Positions 1-8,716 of a stretch of 64,000 nucleotides of DNA are shown here, piece after piece. A program made the position numbers and the translations under genes. The DNA is from a bacterium (GTDB lineage Bacteria > Patescibacteria > Microgenomatia > UBA1400 > UBA12108), in contig JAJYKS010000001.1 in assembly GCA_021788365.1 (NCBI GenBank), positions 160,485-224,484 of the forward strand, read 5' to 3'. The notes beneath the pieces were generated by a model. The model had not been told where the DNA came from. It saw only the letters and a program-made list of their open reading frames with translations, and did not search any database. Numbering within the stretch: the first letter of the stretch is position 1; every line of letters starts with the position of its first letter.

Positions 1-102
1 ATCCGCCTGCACGGAACACTTCTCCTTTGGCTATCCATTGCACTCCAACTTGTGTCGCTCTATTTCTTAGGCTGTTTCCGGCGAGAACGTACGGTACAAT
101 AG
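1..102 (+). CDS. C-terminal end of a membrane protein (partial)
   Basis: Frame 1 is open from the window edge to a TAG at 100-102 and gives 33 residues. They include one hydrophobic helix (LLLWLSIALQLVSLYFLG) followed by a basic tail (FRRERTVQ), as expected for the last transmembrane segment of an inner-membrane protein ending in the cytoplasm. Too little is left to name the family. The stop overlaps the -10 element of the next gene. Confidence 0.45.
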   Translation: MRLHGTLLLWLSIALQLVSLYFLGCFRRERTVQ

Positions 103-106
103 CTAT

Positions 107-832
107 ATGGAACCAGTTCTTTTTGCCATCGGTACATTCATCTCTACGACTTTGGGCGGACTTTTTGGCATCCGCAATCACGACCGACTACACCTCATTA
201 TGAGCTTCACCGCAGGGGTGGTGGTGGCTGTGTCTTTTTTTGACATATTACCAGAGGCAATACGACTCACTCTTGCTAGCGGAGGCGCTATTGGTACCGT
301 TTTTGCCGCGACAGTCATAGGCTTTCTTACTTTTCATATTCTCGAGAAAACGGCGGTCATCCATCATAGCCATGAGGAGTTTTATGCTGAACATGGGCAC
401 CCGCAGGTGGGACTCGTGGGAGCAGCGGGACTGTCGTTCCATAGCTTTTTGGATGGCGTGGGGATAGGCCTCGGCTTCCATGTAGGGACACACGTCGGTC
501 TCATCATTTCCTTGGCTGTTATCGCTCACGATTTTTCTGACGGCTTGAATACCGTGACGTTTATGCTCACCCACGGAAACACTAAAGCGAAGGCATTTTC
601 TATGCTCTTGGTCGATGCTCTCGCGCCAGTACTTGGCGTGTTTATCACTTTTCTCCACCCTATTGCCGAGACAGCACTTGCACCCTATCTCGGTTTTTTT
701 GCCGGGTTCCTACTCTACATAGGTGCGAGTGATTTACTCCCCGAAGCTCATAGCCACGAGTCTTCATACCGCATGATATCGCTTACCATCGTGGGGGTGC
801 TTTTTATCTATATCGTGAGTCGATTTTCGTAA
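107..832 (+). CDS. ZIP family divalent metal transporter
   Basis: A 241-aa integral membrane protein with about eight hydrophobic helices. The helix-4 signature HSFLDG (residues 112-117) matches the H-x3-DG metal-site motif of ZIP permeases, and helix 5 carries HDFSDG (141-146) where classical ZIPs have HExPE. A His-rich loop (HHSHEE, about 86-91, plus HGH at 96-98) lies between helices 3 and 4. ZIPs move Zn2+, Fe2+ or Mn2+ into the cytoplasm; the substrate cannot be read from the sequence. The start is supported by a TACAAT hexamer at 95-100, 6 nt before the ATG, which suggests a leaderless mRNA. It is convergent with the next gene, with one base between the stops. Confidence 0.87.
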   Translation: MEPVLFAIGTFISTTLGGLFGIRNHDRLHLIMSFTAGVVVAVSFFDILPEAIRLTLASGGAIGTVFAATVIGFLTFHILEKTAVIHHSHEEFYAEHGHPQVGLVGAAGLSFHSFLDGVGIGLGFHVGTHVGLIISLAVIAHDFSDGLNTVTFMLTHGNTKAKAFSMLLVDALAPVLGVFITFLHPIAETALAPYLGFFAGFLLYIGASDLLPEAHSHESSYRMISLTIVGVLFIYIVSRFS

Positions 833-833
833 G

Positions 834-1964
834 TTATTGTGAGAGCGGAGCAACGCAGCGGAAGCCGACGTCGTCTATTCCTGTTTTATCGGGCGGTGGC
901 GATAGGTGGATGTTAAAGATGCCATCGTCCCATCCGTGGCGCCAGTTCCCACCGCGGATTACCCCATATACTGCCGTGCTTGTGTCCTCTCCGGGTGTGC
1001 TGTAGTGATAGATGCGGCCAACACCGTTTCCGGCATTCCACGCGGGGTTACTCGGCCGGAACGCGTCGTAGCCTAGCGACGGACCGGATCCATTACCCGT
1101 TATCACGCTTGTCGAAGATCCTGGGGCAAAATCGCTCGTGTGCCAGCCGGTTTGCACGACTCCTGAAACCTCCGAGTGTGGCTCGTCTTTTCTTAGTACT
1201 GTCATATCGACCCACTCCCAGACGTTCCCGGCGAGGTCCCATAGAATCTCACCGTTAGAAAGGGTGAGCGTGCGTTTTTCTGAGCTGCCGCCACACGTGC
1301 CATCCGCGTTGTTGCTGGTGCCAAAACATGGTGCGGAGTCTATCCCAGCAATCAAGGCACGAGTGCCGAATTTGTGGCCATTGGCAAGGATTTTCCCTGT
1401 GGCTCCTGGGGTGGCACCACAATTTTCTCCATTTTTATCGCACCAATTGGCAGGAATAGTTTCCGCATTCCTTGCGATTGTCATCCATTCTGGATTGGTG
1501 ATGACGTGCCAGCCACGGGCGGCACAGTAGGCGCTGGCATTATCTTCGCCACTTCCCACCATGGGAATAAAGGTGATGGGATAGCCAGAGGCAGTTGAGA
1601 CCACTTGGCGACTCCCCGTGCAGCTACAACCCACGCCATTATTTTTGTATGTGCCGTTGTCTTTGCCGTAGCTTACGCCGTCGCACGCGGTGCCGGCCTT
1701 TGGTTCTAGTCCCACGGTGGGAGTCCTTTTCTCTGCACACTTGGCTTCGTATTTCATCACACAAAAATCACTGGTGTGGTAGAGCGGGCTACCCGGAACG
1801 CGAACGAAGCCCGCGGGACAGTGCAGGACCGGGATGGGCGAGGGCGCGGGTAGGACACTCAGCGGCGGGCCAGGGAGGATACGGGGTGTGTGCCACCATA
1901 TAACTCCCACCACTAGCGCAGTTACAACAACACCACCGGGGACGAGCCATTTCAGATAGTGCAC
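834..1964 (-). CDS. Membrane-anchored formylglycine-generating-enzyme-like (SUMF1/FGE-sulfatase) protein
   Basis: 376 aa with an N-terminal membrane anchor (residues 7-24), a Pro-rich linker, then a secreted FGE-sulfatase fold. Family signatures visible: NASAYCAARGW and NPEWMTIARN in the middle, LAGNVWEWVD near 245-254, and the closing RGGNW ... VGFRCV block. True FGEs oxidise a sulfatase cysteine; most bacterial members instead act as binding or modifying domains of unknown role, and no sulfatase lies nearby. Several Cys residues (CMKYEAKC, CSC, CDKNGENC) may form disulfides outside the cell. Catalytic activity is unproven. Confidence 0.75.
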   Translation of the reverse strand: MHYLKWLVPGGVVVTALVVGVIWWHTPRILPGPPLSVLPAPSPIPVLHCPAGFVRVPGSPLYHTSDFCVMKYEAKCAEKRTPTVGLEPKAGTACDGVSYGKDNGTYKNNGVGCSCTGSRQVVSTASGYPITFIPMVGSGEDNASAYCAARGWHVITNPEWMTIARNAETIPANWCDKNGENCGATPGATGKILANGHKFGTRALIAGIDSAPCFGTSNNADGTCGGSSEKRTLTLSNGEILWDLAGNVWEWVDMTVLRKDEPHSEVSGVVQTGWHTSDFAPGSSTSVITGNGSGPSLGYDAFRPSNPAWNAGNGVGRIYHYSTPGEDTSTAVYGVIRGGNWRHGWDDGIFNIHLSPPPDKTGIDDVGFRCVAPLSQ

Positions 1965-1980
1965 TGTTCTATTGTACCCG

Positions 1981-2529
1981 TTACTGGCACGCCGTCAGCC
2001 AGTTGGTCGCTATTTCCTGCTGCGCGGCGGCGAGCGAGAGCTCGTGGTTGCAGACTTTTTCGTGACAGCGATTCTCAACTTTATCTTTGGCGTTCGGGGA
2101 GGCACCACGCTCCGGCCACAAGTTTTTGGGGTCTGCCGGAGCGCCACCCAATTCTAGCGATACGAGATGGTCTTCCTCGAAATTACGCGGATCTTGCCCG
2201 CTATACCCATATGTCTCCATTTGTGCGAGCTTGAGTTTGTTTGTGTACTCGACTGGCGGGCGAACGGTCGCGGTGTAGCCCTTTTTGCAAATGGTCTCGG
2301 CGAGATTGTCTTGCGTCACTCGTGGGTCTGTCACCCCCGGCGTGCAAAAGGAATCGGGGAGACCATTGGTACTTATGCAGTGGGTGGGGGCGGCGGAGGA
2401 TAGAGGTGCAGGAGTAGCCGACTGAGCAGGAGCTACAGACGGGCTGGGACGGGAGGTGCCGAGACTCAGGAAAATAATGGCACAAAAAATAAGGGCGGAG
2501 AGTACAAAGCCTATTGACCGAGAACTCAT
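1981..2529 (-). CDS. Secreted or membrane-anchored HNH-like nuclease-fold protein
   Basis: 182 aa. Residues 5-24 form a signal anchor, followed by a Ser/Pro/Ala-rich linker to about 50. The C-terminal half has EEDHLVSLELGG (118-129) and DPKNLWPE (133-140), the pattern of small HNH-type (His-Me finger) domains in which DH and the N of NLWP hold the metal; several Cys (51, 62, 81, 154, 159) could form disulfides. An extracellular nuclease for DNA scavenging is plausible but inferred. The minus-strand -10 TATACT (2536-2541) sits 6 nt before the ATG, so the message is probably leaderless. It is divergent from the next gene. Confidence 0.6.
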   Translation of the reverse strand: MSSRSIGFVLSALIFCAIIFLSLGTSRPSPSVAPAQSATPAPLSSAAPTHCISTNGLPDSFCTPGVTDPRVTQDNLAETICKKGYTATVRPPVEYTNKLKLAQMETYGYSGQDPRNFEEDHLVSLELGGAPADPKNLWPERGASPNAKDKVENRCHEKVCNHELSLAAAQQEIATNWLTACQ

Positions 2530-2572
2530 ACCGAGAGTATACAGGATTTATTACCATCAACGAGGGGGCTCT

Positions 2573-3001
2573 ATGGCGGATAAGAAAAGTACGACAGTTA
2601 AAGGATTTTCGGATGACGAGCGAGCGGCCATGAAGGAACGCGTCGCCGAGCTCAATATGGGCAAGTCGGAGGGCGAGGCAGCGGTACTCGCGAAGCTCGC
2701 GGCCATGACGGGAGATGATCGCACGATCGGCGAGCGGCTACACAAAATCATCATGGAGAACGCCCCCACCCTCACGCCCAGAACGTGGTATGGTATGCCG
2801 GCCTATGCCTATCCCGACGGGAAGATTGTCTGCTTTTTCCAGAATGCCGGAAAGTTTAAGGCGCGATACCAGATCCTTGGTTTTAGCGACAAGGCACACC
2901 TTGATGACGGCGCTATGTGGCCGGCGAGTTACGCTATTACGAAATTGACCCCCTCGGACGAGGCAAAGATTGTAGCACTCGTGCGGAAGGCTGTTGGGTA
3001 A
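2573..3001 (+). CDS. DUF1801/YdhG-like small protein
   Basis: 142 aa. The segment TWYGMPAYAYPDGKIVCFFQ and the later DGAMWPASYAITKL follow the YdhG/DUF1801 fold (iron-chaperone-like Fra family in some bacteria), preceded by a charged helical N-terminus. Function in bacteria is not settled. The start at 2573 was chosen because it follows a G-rich ribosome site (gaggggg, 2561-2568) and removes a low-complexity N-terminal extension that overlaps the divergent gene. Confidence 0.62.
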   Translation: MADKKSTTVKGFSDDERAAMKERVAELNMGKSEGEAAVLAKLAAMTGDDRTIGERLHKIIMENAPTLTPRTWYGMPAYAYPDGKIVCFFQNAGKFKARYQILGFSDKAHLDDGAMWPASYAITKLTPSDEAKIVALVRKAVG

Positions 3002-3066
3002 AAATGTGGCAAAGCTAGAGCGGGTAAGTACAGGCAGTTTGCTGGCGCCCCTAAACTCCAGAAGGC

Positions 3067-4104
3067 CTATTTCAGAAGATAAGGTGCAAACTGATCGATG
3101 TTTTGACCGACAACAAAGCGGGCAAATTCTACAGCGCCATTGGCTTCGTAATATTCGCGTGCTTCTTCTATAAAACGAGTAATTGTTTGCGATACGGAAA
3201 AGTCTGCGCTTTGCGGCATTTGTACCGCGCGATCGTAATATGCCTGGCCCATTTCTTCTTTAACCCATGGATTTTGTCGTACCAAGAAGTTCCCTTTTTC
3301 TTCTGTCGCCATTTCCGGATGTGGTTGGATTTGGTACAGGACTGCGCCATTTGAGAAGGTTATTTTGCTCGCTTGGATAAAAGTGCTATCTTGTTGTTGT
3401 AGTCCGTTTTCATCTAGATAACCACGCCTGACGGCGAGCGTGTCCGCTGCAATTACCACTATTTCTCCCCGTGCTGTTTGCACCTGAGTACCGACTTTAG
3501 GTAGTTCTGCCACGTAGTCACTATGTAGATGAGGGGCATAGAATGTTTCTGGTAATCGCCCGAATATTTTGTCTTGTTTTCCAGCTTCTGTTAACTCCTG
3601 TGCAAGCCACCCCGCTTCCGTTACCGTTTGTCCGTATGAATTTTCGGGCAATCTCCCAATTTTCCCACCGACTGCGTGGACGGCTAGCTGTCCGCCAAAA
3701 CAGATTCCAAATACCCACTTCCCCTCGCCGAGTTCGTTCCGTACGGCAGCCTCGCCTCTATCCAATGCCTCCTTGTCCTCTGCAGAAAATGCAGATGGGT
3801 CACCCTCTTGAAATTTGTACATCGACATTCCCGAGCCACTGAGGATTAATGCATCATTGTTATTTATCGCTTTCGCGTTCTCAACATTTCCGAGCAGGGT
3901 TCGGAAGAACCATGGTTGATTTGCCCGGAACCATACAGATCCCTTTGGGAGTTGTCTTGCAATATTGAGGGGATACTGTCGCTTATCCGCAAGTAGTGGT
4001 TTTAGTTCGTCAGGAATGCCGATTTCTGTTGCCTGATCCTGTGCCATTCGCGATGGGTTGAAATCAATGATCTGAACGTCAAATGTTTCTTTTTTGCTAG
4101 ACAT
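3067..4104 (-). CDS. Class I glutamine amidotransferase-like protein
   Basis: 345 aa. The triad of class I GATases is visible: nucleophile Cys135 in GICFGGQ, and His262/Glu264 in QPHPEMATEE. This domain hydrolyses glutamine (or a related gamma-glutamyl bond) and hands NH3 to a partner. The protein is about 100 residues longer than a bare GATase, with an N-terminal extension of about 80 residues and a C-terminal helical tail, and no obvious acceptor synthase is adjacent, so it may be a stand-alone hydrolase like the GMP-synthase-like GATase1 group. A TAAAAT at 4111-4116 (minus) lies 6 nt before the ATG. Confidence 0.72.
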   Translation of the reverse strand: MSSKKETFDVQIIDFNPSRMAQDQATEIGIPDELKPLLADKRQYPLNIARQLPKGSVWFRANQPWFFRTLLGNVENAKAINNNDALILSGSGMSMYKFQEGDPSAFSAEDKEALDRGEAAVRNELGEGKWVFGICFGGQLAVHAVGGKIGRLPENSYGQTVTEAGWLAQELTEAGKQDKIFGRLPETFYAPHLHSDYVAELPKVGTQVQTARGEIVVIAADTLAVRRGYLDENGLQQQDSTFIQASKITFSNGAVLYQIQPHPEMATEEKGNFLVRQNPWVKEEMGQAYYDRAVQMPQSADFSVSQTITRFIEEAREYYEANGAVEFARFVVGQNIDQFAPYLLK

Positions 4105-4195
4105 GACTATATTTTATCAAGATCCATTCGTTCATCTGAGCTTAACCAGATGGTTAAAAGGAATGATTCTGCACTATTTTGTTCAATAATTTTAT

Positions 4196-4717
4196 CTATT
4201 TATTTATTGGTAAAGTTTTTTCTACCCTCGTGGCAAATTGCATCTTTAGAGCTTCGTCGGTACTCAAAATTTTTCCTTTATCAAAGGTCTTTCTGATGTT
4301 TTTCACCTTTGGTAGTTCCGCTGCCAATATCTCAAAATATCGATCATCTATCTGTCGTAAGAAGTTTGTTGTTTCGGATTGTACGGAAATTACCTGTGAC
4401 TGCTGAGGGCCGTTATAAGTTGGGGGGTGAAACCTTACCCTGCAATTTTCAATTAATGTTTTTTCCTTTCCGGATAGAAACAATATAATAGCTGCTGAAT
4501 CTACTTGACCAAAACCTACTGTGTTAAGATTTAATCTTGTAGCTTTGACAAAATCATAAAACCGGATGGCCGAGTCAATATCGCCACCTGTGGACGATAT
4601 GTAAAGAGTAACTTTTACGTTTGGGTCAACGTATAATTGTTTTAATATATCGATAATTGCATCGCCTACGCTTTTTTCAGTAACCGAACACGGGAACATA
4701 TACCAATATTTGTTCAT
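4196..4717 (-). CDS. ClpP-like serine protease
   Basis: 173 aa, close to the size of a ClpP subunit. Seen: the oxyanion-strand motif ISSTGGDIDSA (about 40-50, the GG of the ClpP family), a nucleophile Ser74 in GQVDSAAIILFLSG (ClpP GxxASMAA position) and a candidate catalytic His97 in RFHPPTY. The third acid residue cannot be assigned with confidence. It lacks a propeptide and is diverged from housekeeping ClpP, resembling ClpP-like proteases of phages and accessory islands. It is downstream of the DUF2806-like gene on the same strand, 76 bp away, and probably cotranscribed. No Clp ATPase is nearby. Confidence 0.72.
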   Translation of the reverse strand: MNKYWYMFPCSVTEKSVGDAIIDILKQLYVDPNVKVTLYISSTGGDIDSAIRFYDFVKATRLNLNTVGFGQVDSAAIILFLSGKEKTLIENCRVRFHPPTYNGPQQSQVISVQSETTNFLRQIDDRYFEILAAELPKVKNIRKTFDKGKILSTDEALKMQFATRVEKTLPINK

Positions 4718-4793
4718 GATTTAATTTACAATTTTAACAAATTTTTACTTTTAGTATAGCAATGCATGCCTCGGACTGTTATGAACTGAGATC

Positions 4794-5663
4794 TTATCTA
4801 TCTATCCTAACTAGCGATCTACCAGGCGTTATCCATTTTTGCGTAACAATTTCTATTAACTTTGAGAAAGGCTCTGCGTTTACCACCTGAAATAACTCCT
4901 GCGCTTCTCTTGTCATTAGGACCTCTCCAACAGCAAACTCTATCTTCTCTTCGTTAGTATTAATAACATAAATCTCATTACCGCATTGCACTGGTATTGT
5001 TTTGGCAGAACCGACCGTTAGCTTAAAACCACTAATACTGTTAAAGTGGATTAATCCCAGACTTTCTAAGTGCTGGAGATCCTCAAAGGAAAATGTTCCA
5101 TTGCTGTATTTAGCCTCTGAAGGGTCAGGAAAAATTAAGGGAACTTTTCTACCCCCGCCAACTATTGCAGTATAACCGCATATTCTTGAGAAAAGATTCG
5201 CATCATCCTGTCGCATATTAGCAAGTATGGACATTGTCTTGTACGAATAGCTTCCATTTCTTATAAATTCACCTGATAATACTTTTGACCAAATATTTTG
5301 CATTTCTTCATTCGAAATATCTTGCGAAAAATTAAAATATTTCCTGACCCAATCAGTGTCAACTTGTTGATCTATAGGTTTTCCGCTTTCATGGAGATTT
5401 TTAAGAGCTTTTTCGGTAATTTGGTTGATATTCTTTTGATGAATTGTTTCAAGGTTCGCTAACCGATATAAGGCTTGTCTTTGTAGTCTTGAAACATTTA
5501 TATCACCCTTCGCTTTTATAATTGAAGCATCAGATTCTGCTTTTGCTTTTCGTCTTATTTTAGTTGGCTCATATAACGTATACCCAGCATGTGCAATAAT
5601 ATCGAGCGCTTTTGTAATTGTCTTACTTTCTATATCTATATGAAACGCTAATGGGTTTGCCAT
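4794..5663 (-). CDS. DUF2806-like protein
   Basis: 289 aa. The middle (about 85-165) contains a basic coiled helix (DASIIKAKGDINVSRLQRQALYRL) and the stretch ISNEEMQNIWSKVLSGEFIRNGSYSYKTMSILANM, which I recognise as the DUF2806/TIGR03899-type signature. The C-terminal half is a beta-rich domain without known motifs. No signal peptide. Function of the family is unknown; members often sit in accessory regions. Here it pairs with a ClpP-like protease, which could act on it or with it (inference). Confidence 0.55.
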   Translation of the reverse strand: MANPLAFHIDIESKTITKALDIIAHAGYTLYEPTKIRRKAKAESDASIIKAKGDINVSRLQRQALYRLANLETIHQKNINQITEKALKNLHESGKPIDQQVDTDWVRKYFNFSQDISNEEMQNIWSKVLSGEFIRNGSYSYKTMSILANMRQDDANLFSRICGYTAIVGGGRKVPLIFPDPSEAKYSNGTFSFEDLQHLESLGLIHFNSISGFKLTVGSAKTIPVQCGNEIYVINTNEEKIEFAVGEVLMTREAQELFQVVNAEPFSKLIEIVTQKWITPGRSLVRIDR

Positions 5664-5726
5664 GTTTTTAGCCTTATCTATGTTTACAAGATGGCTGGCG
5701 CTCCTGAACTATGTGGGAACGTGGTA

Positions 5727-6518
5727 TCAGGTGGCGAGCGTATCTTGATAGTGAGACCACAATATGGGAGAGAACTGACTCATCGCCTCTTTTACTTCCG
5801 CATATTCTGTGTGATTATTCTCTTCCTTCTCAATCCCATCGGACAGTACGTGACCCAGTACTCTGTCAGCATCCCCATCAGCAACAGTAACCGATTCTGC
5901 GACTATTGCTAGGAGTTGTGCCGGTGTCGCTGCCCGTGATATAGCCTCATCGAGGATATTGAGGGCTTTGTCATATCGCTCCCACGACCGCTCACCACCC
6001 CACGTTCGCTCGTCATCTCCCCAACCGATCTCTTCAATGAGTGTTCGGGAGAGCGCATAGAGAACCAGACCCGAAAGTGAAGACATTTCATGCTCGTGTG
6101 ACGCTGGAACCCTTCCTGGTTCGTAGTACCCCACGGGTTCATCCGACAAACGCGTCTTGGGAGTCGTCAAAGCAGCATATAGCTCATTTTTCCCAGCTGC
6201 TTTCACTTTCTCTAGCACGTCTCCGGTCACAAAATCACACTCATCGTATCTGCGGCGGGTTATCGCGATACCGTGTGTCTCAATCTCTTCGACGGAGGGC
6301 TCTGGCTGTTCTTTACCATCGTGTTCTTTCCACCATTTCAGCCATTCTTGCCCGTAATAAGCAACAACGCCATCTGGCTGGGGGCAAGCATGTCTCCAGG
6401 CTGAAATGTAGAGTCGCTCCTTTGGAGTAAACTCATCAATCCTAGGATCATCCCCAAGGAACGTGCTGCTCCCAAAATCTTTAGGTGTAAGGAATTCCTG
6501 TATGTCTGGTTTAGGCAT
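5727..6518 (-). CDS. Conserved hypothetical protein, unrecognised
   Basis: 263 aa, acidic, soluble, Trp- and Glu-rich, no signal peptide and no motif I can place. The N-terminus (ERLYISAWRHACPQPDG) and the C-terminal helical part (SWERYDKALNILDEAISRAATPAQLLAIVAES) look like an all-alpha protein. A minus-strand TATAAT at 6525-6530 lies 6 nt before the ATG, which supports both the start and a leaderless transcript. Base composition is closer to the core genes than to the AT-rich islands on either side. Confidence 0.55.
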   Translation of the reverse strand: MPKPDIQEFLTPKDFGSSTFLGDDPRIDEFTPKERLYISAWRHACPQPDGVVAYYGQEWLKWWKEHDGKEQPEPSVEEIETHGIAITRRRYDECDFVTGDVLEKVKAAGKNELYAALTTPKTRLSDEPVGYYEPGRVPASHEHEMSSLSGLVLYALSRTLIEEIGWGDDERTWGGERSWERYDKALNILDEAISRAATPAQLLAIVAESVTVADGDADRVLGHVLSDGIEKEENNHTEYAEVKEAMSQFSPILWSHYQDTLAT

Positions 6519-6551
6519 GAGTGTATTATACCCTATAACGCAATCATTGCC

Positions 6552-6580
6552 TGGGAGGTTCGAATCCTTACCCGCCTTAC
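6552..6580 (+). other. tRNA T-arm-like remnant
   Basis: The stretch contains GAGGTTCGAATCC followed by TTACCCGCC, which looks like the T-stem-loop and 3' acceptor half of a tRNA. No D-arm or anticodon arm precedes it, the outer T-stem pairs are mismatched and no CCA follows. It may be a broken tRNA gene marking an old insertion point at the left edge of the AT-rich cluster, or chance. Confidence 0.25.
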
Positions 6581-6600
6581 ACTAGTTTGATCTAGTCACT

Positions 6601-6712
6601 CCAGAGGGGGACCAAGAGCTGCGGGGTACGGTCTAGCACCGTTTCGTCCGTATAGTCATTGTCTCACATCCAGGGTAAATGAGACAAATGGGACAGTACT
6701 TGACTACTTAAT
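6601..6712. other. Intergenic block with inverted repeats, possible mobile-element remnant
   Basis: Between the unknown gene and the MFS gene lie two inverted repeats: ACGGT-CTAGC-ACCGT (6628-6642) and TTGTCTCA (6659-6666) with TGAGACAA (6680-6687), 13 nt apart. The second is followed by ATGGGACAGTACTTGAC, a GACA-rich context reminiscent of insertion-sequence ends. No transposase is present. It could equally be a transcription terminator or regulatory site. Confidence 0.3.
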
Positions 6713-6729
6713 TGATTAATATTAATGAT

Positions 6730-7902
6730 CTATTTTGATATATTAGATTGACGATCCTTCCTGAATAACAATCCATATAGATAAATTACCGGGAGTGAAA
6801 GTATTGTCAAAATAACCAAAGCTTTGGGAGGACCCATGATATCAGCCATTCCACCCAAGAATATGCTCATAACGGTAAACCCGAGGCTACCACCAAGTGA
6901 ATTAAGCGAACTCATGGTTGCTCTTTCATGATCGCTAAATTCTTTTTGCATAAGAGTTTTTTCCGATACTGACCCAACTCCATACAATAGTGATGGTGCA
7001 GCCAAGATTATTGGGGAAAGAACTGTCGGGAACCCGTAAGCGAATAGGCTTACTACTCTGCCAAAAATGCTATCGAATAAGAGTATTCTTATTTCTTTGA
7101 ATTTTCGAATCAGCTTGCCACTAAAAAAGTAACTAAGAGATGCCCCAAAACTTGGTAAGGTTCTAGCTATACCAATTGCCCAAAGTGGCCAGACGATAGC
7201 GGTAAAAGCAGAAGAAAATTCCCATTTGATTTCATTTATGGAATACTCCCAGATAGAAGCTAAACTTAGAAGTCGAAGTTTCTCATTATGAATAAATAGT
7301 CTAAAAGCATTATCAATATGAGCGTAGATATTGGAACTCGTGTGAGTGCGTGGGCGTGGATCAATAAATTGATAGCTAATATAAAGCGCCGCAATTCCTA
7401 AGATAACTGATATCCACAACAAGTAGTGAAATGAGAAACTTGCAACAATTCCTCCAAGGATTGCTGATAATCCCATGGCGAGTTGTTCGGTTGAACTAAC
7501 TTTACCCTGATATCCATGGAACTCGCTTTCCAGATGATTATCGGCCAGAGTGTCATAGAGAAAGGCATCGTTGTTGCCACTGTATAGTGACCGGGATAGA
7601 CCTTCGAAAATAGCGCCGATGACTAGCCACCAATATGAGGAGCCCACTGCATAAAATATTAAAGCTATAACACGTGACCAGGATCCAAGGATAATTGTGA
7701 CTTTGCGACCAACACGATCAGACCAGATACCAGTTGGTATTTCAAATAAGGCAGAGGTAAGCGTAGTAATACCGAAAATCGATGCCCCTAACGCAAAAGA
7801 ACCAGAGACTCGTGAAAAATAGATGATAGCAAGAGGAGCAAAAAGACTAAATCCAGTAAGGAAGTTGAAAATTGAAAGTAAATGAACATTTTTCCGGTAC
7901 AT
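6730..7902 (-). CDS. MFS transporter, probable exporter of the cluster product
   Basis: 390 aa with 11-12 hydrophobic helices. The loop between helices 2 and 3 has the major facilitator motif A form SDRVGRKV (about 61-68). Size and topology match single-component drug or sugar exporters of the MFS. It is the last gene of the leftward biosynthetic set, 42 bp after the Gfo/Idh gene, and has its own TATACT (minus, 7909-7914) 6 nt before the ATG. Export of the product is an inference from position. Confidence 0.8.
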   Translation of the reverse strand: MYRKNVHLLSIFNFLTGFSLFAPLAIIYFSRVSGSFALGASIFGITTLTSALFEIPTGIWSDRVGRKVTIILGSWSRVIALIFYAVGSSYWWLVIGAIFEGLSRSLYSGNNDAFLYDTLADNHLESEFHGYQGKVSSTEQLAMGLSAILGGIVASFSFHYLLWISVILGIAALYISYQFIDPRPRTHTSSNIYAHIDNAFRLFIHNEKLRLLSLASIWEYSINEIKWEFSSAFTAIVWPLWAIGIARTLPSFGASLSYFFSGKLIRKFKEIRILLFDSIFGRVVSLFAYGFPTVLSPIILAAPSLLYGVGSVSEKTLMQKEFSDHERATMSSLNSLGGSLGFTVMSIFLGGMADIMGPPKALVILTILSLPVIYLYGLLFRKDRQSNISK

Positions 7903-7944
7903 ATGAAAAGTATATATGGATCAGTGCCTAGTTCGTCTAGGAAA

Positions 7945-8715
7945 CTAGAGCTGTATTTTATTGTTATTAAATTTCTCTAAGATCTTGATTTCGTTTGACC
8001 ATATCTCATTTATATTTGGTCCTTTATATAGAATTTCTTGAACCATTTGCAGCATAGGATTATTCTGGTTCGACAAGTTGAGGTCCAATTTCAGGTTATC
8101 TCTTGTAATATATTTATTCATTAAGTCACATCTGACAATTTCTCCTGTCGACATATATAGCAGTAGCTCTCGCTTAGGATCGCTTGAATATCCCACTTCT
8201 ATGTCCCACGGAATATTTTTCCCTGATACTAAGTAGAAATACAGATCCACTTCATGTATACCAAGGTCGAAAACTGGACCTTCTAAATTAGCTCTATTGG
8301 GTTGGAAGCCGAATCTACTACTTCGTATTTTCGAAACGTGGGAAAGATCGACGTTCTTTTTGATAAATGAGACTACTGGATTATATCTTTCAAGGGTAGA
8401 TTGGTATAGGATTTTCCCTCTCTCCTCAGCTAAGTTTTCAAGGTTGAGAGATTTATTAACCGATAGACATATAGGTTTTTCAACAAGTACATTGTAATCA
8501 CTTTCTAATAAGGTTTTGGCAATGGAGAAATGTGTTTCTGATGGGGTAGAGACGATAACAAGATCAACTGCTGGATGCATTGAGACAAAGTCTTCTACTG
8601 ATCTGAAATATGCTTTGTTAGCTATCGAAACAACGTCCACTATGTAATCAGCCGAAATGGCCTTATCATAGTATTTCCCCATTTTCCCATAACCAATAAT
8701 GGCGAATTTGGACAT
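7945..8715 (-). CDS. Gfo/Idh/MocA family NAD(P)-dependent oxidoreductase
   Basis: 256 aa. The N-terminal Rossmann fold starts with IIGYGKMG (6-13) and includes the family EKP motif (79-81) whose Lys is catalytic; FDLGIHEVDLYFYLV carries the HxxD-type substrate-site His. Members oxidise or reduce hydroxyls of sugars, UDP-sugars or inositols. It is about 70 residues shorter than typical members, so the C-terminal sheet domain is trimmed. It starts 1 nt after the upstream glycosyltransferase stop, so it is in the same operon. A role in making a keto-sugar for the DegT aminotransferase is a reasonable inference. Confidence 0.82.
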   Translation of the reverse strand: MSKFAIIGYGKMGKYYDKAISADYIVDVVSIANKAYFRSVEDFVSMHPAVDLVIVSTPSETHFSIAKTLLESDYNVLVEKPICLSVNKSLNLENLAEERGKILYQSTLERYNPVVSFIKKNVDLSHVSKIRSSRFGFQPNRANLEGPVFDLGIHEVDLYFYLVSGKNIPWDIEVGYSSDPKRELLLYMSTGEIVRCDLMNKYITRDNLKLDLNLSNQNNPMLQMVQEILYKGPNINEIWSNEIKILEKFNNNKIQL

Positions 8716-8716
8716 A

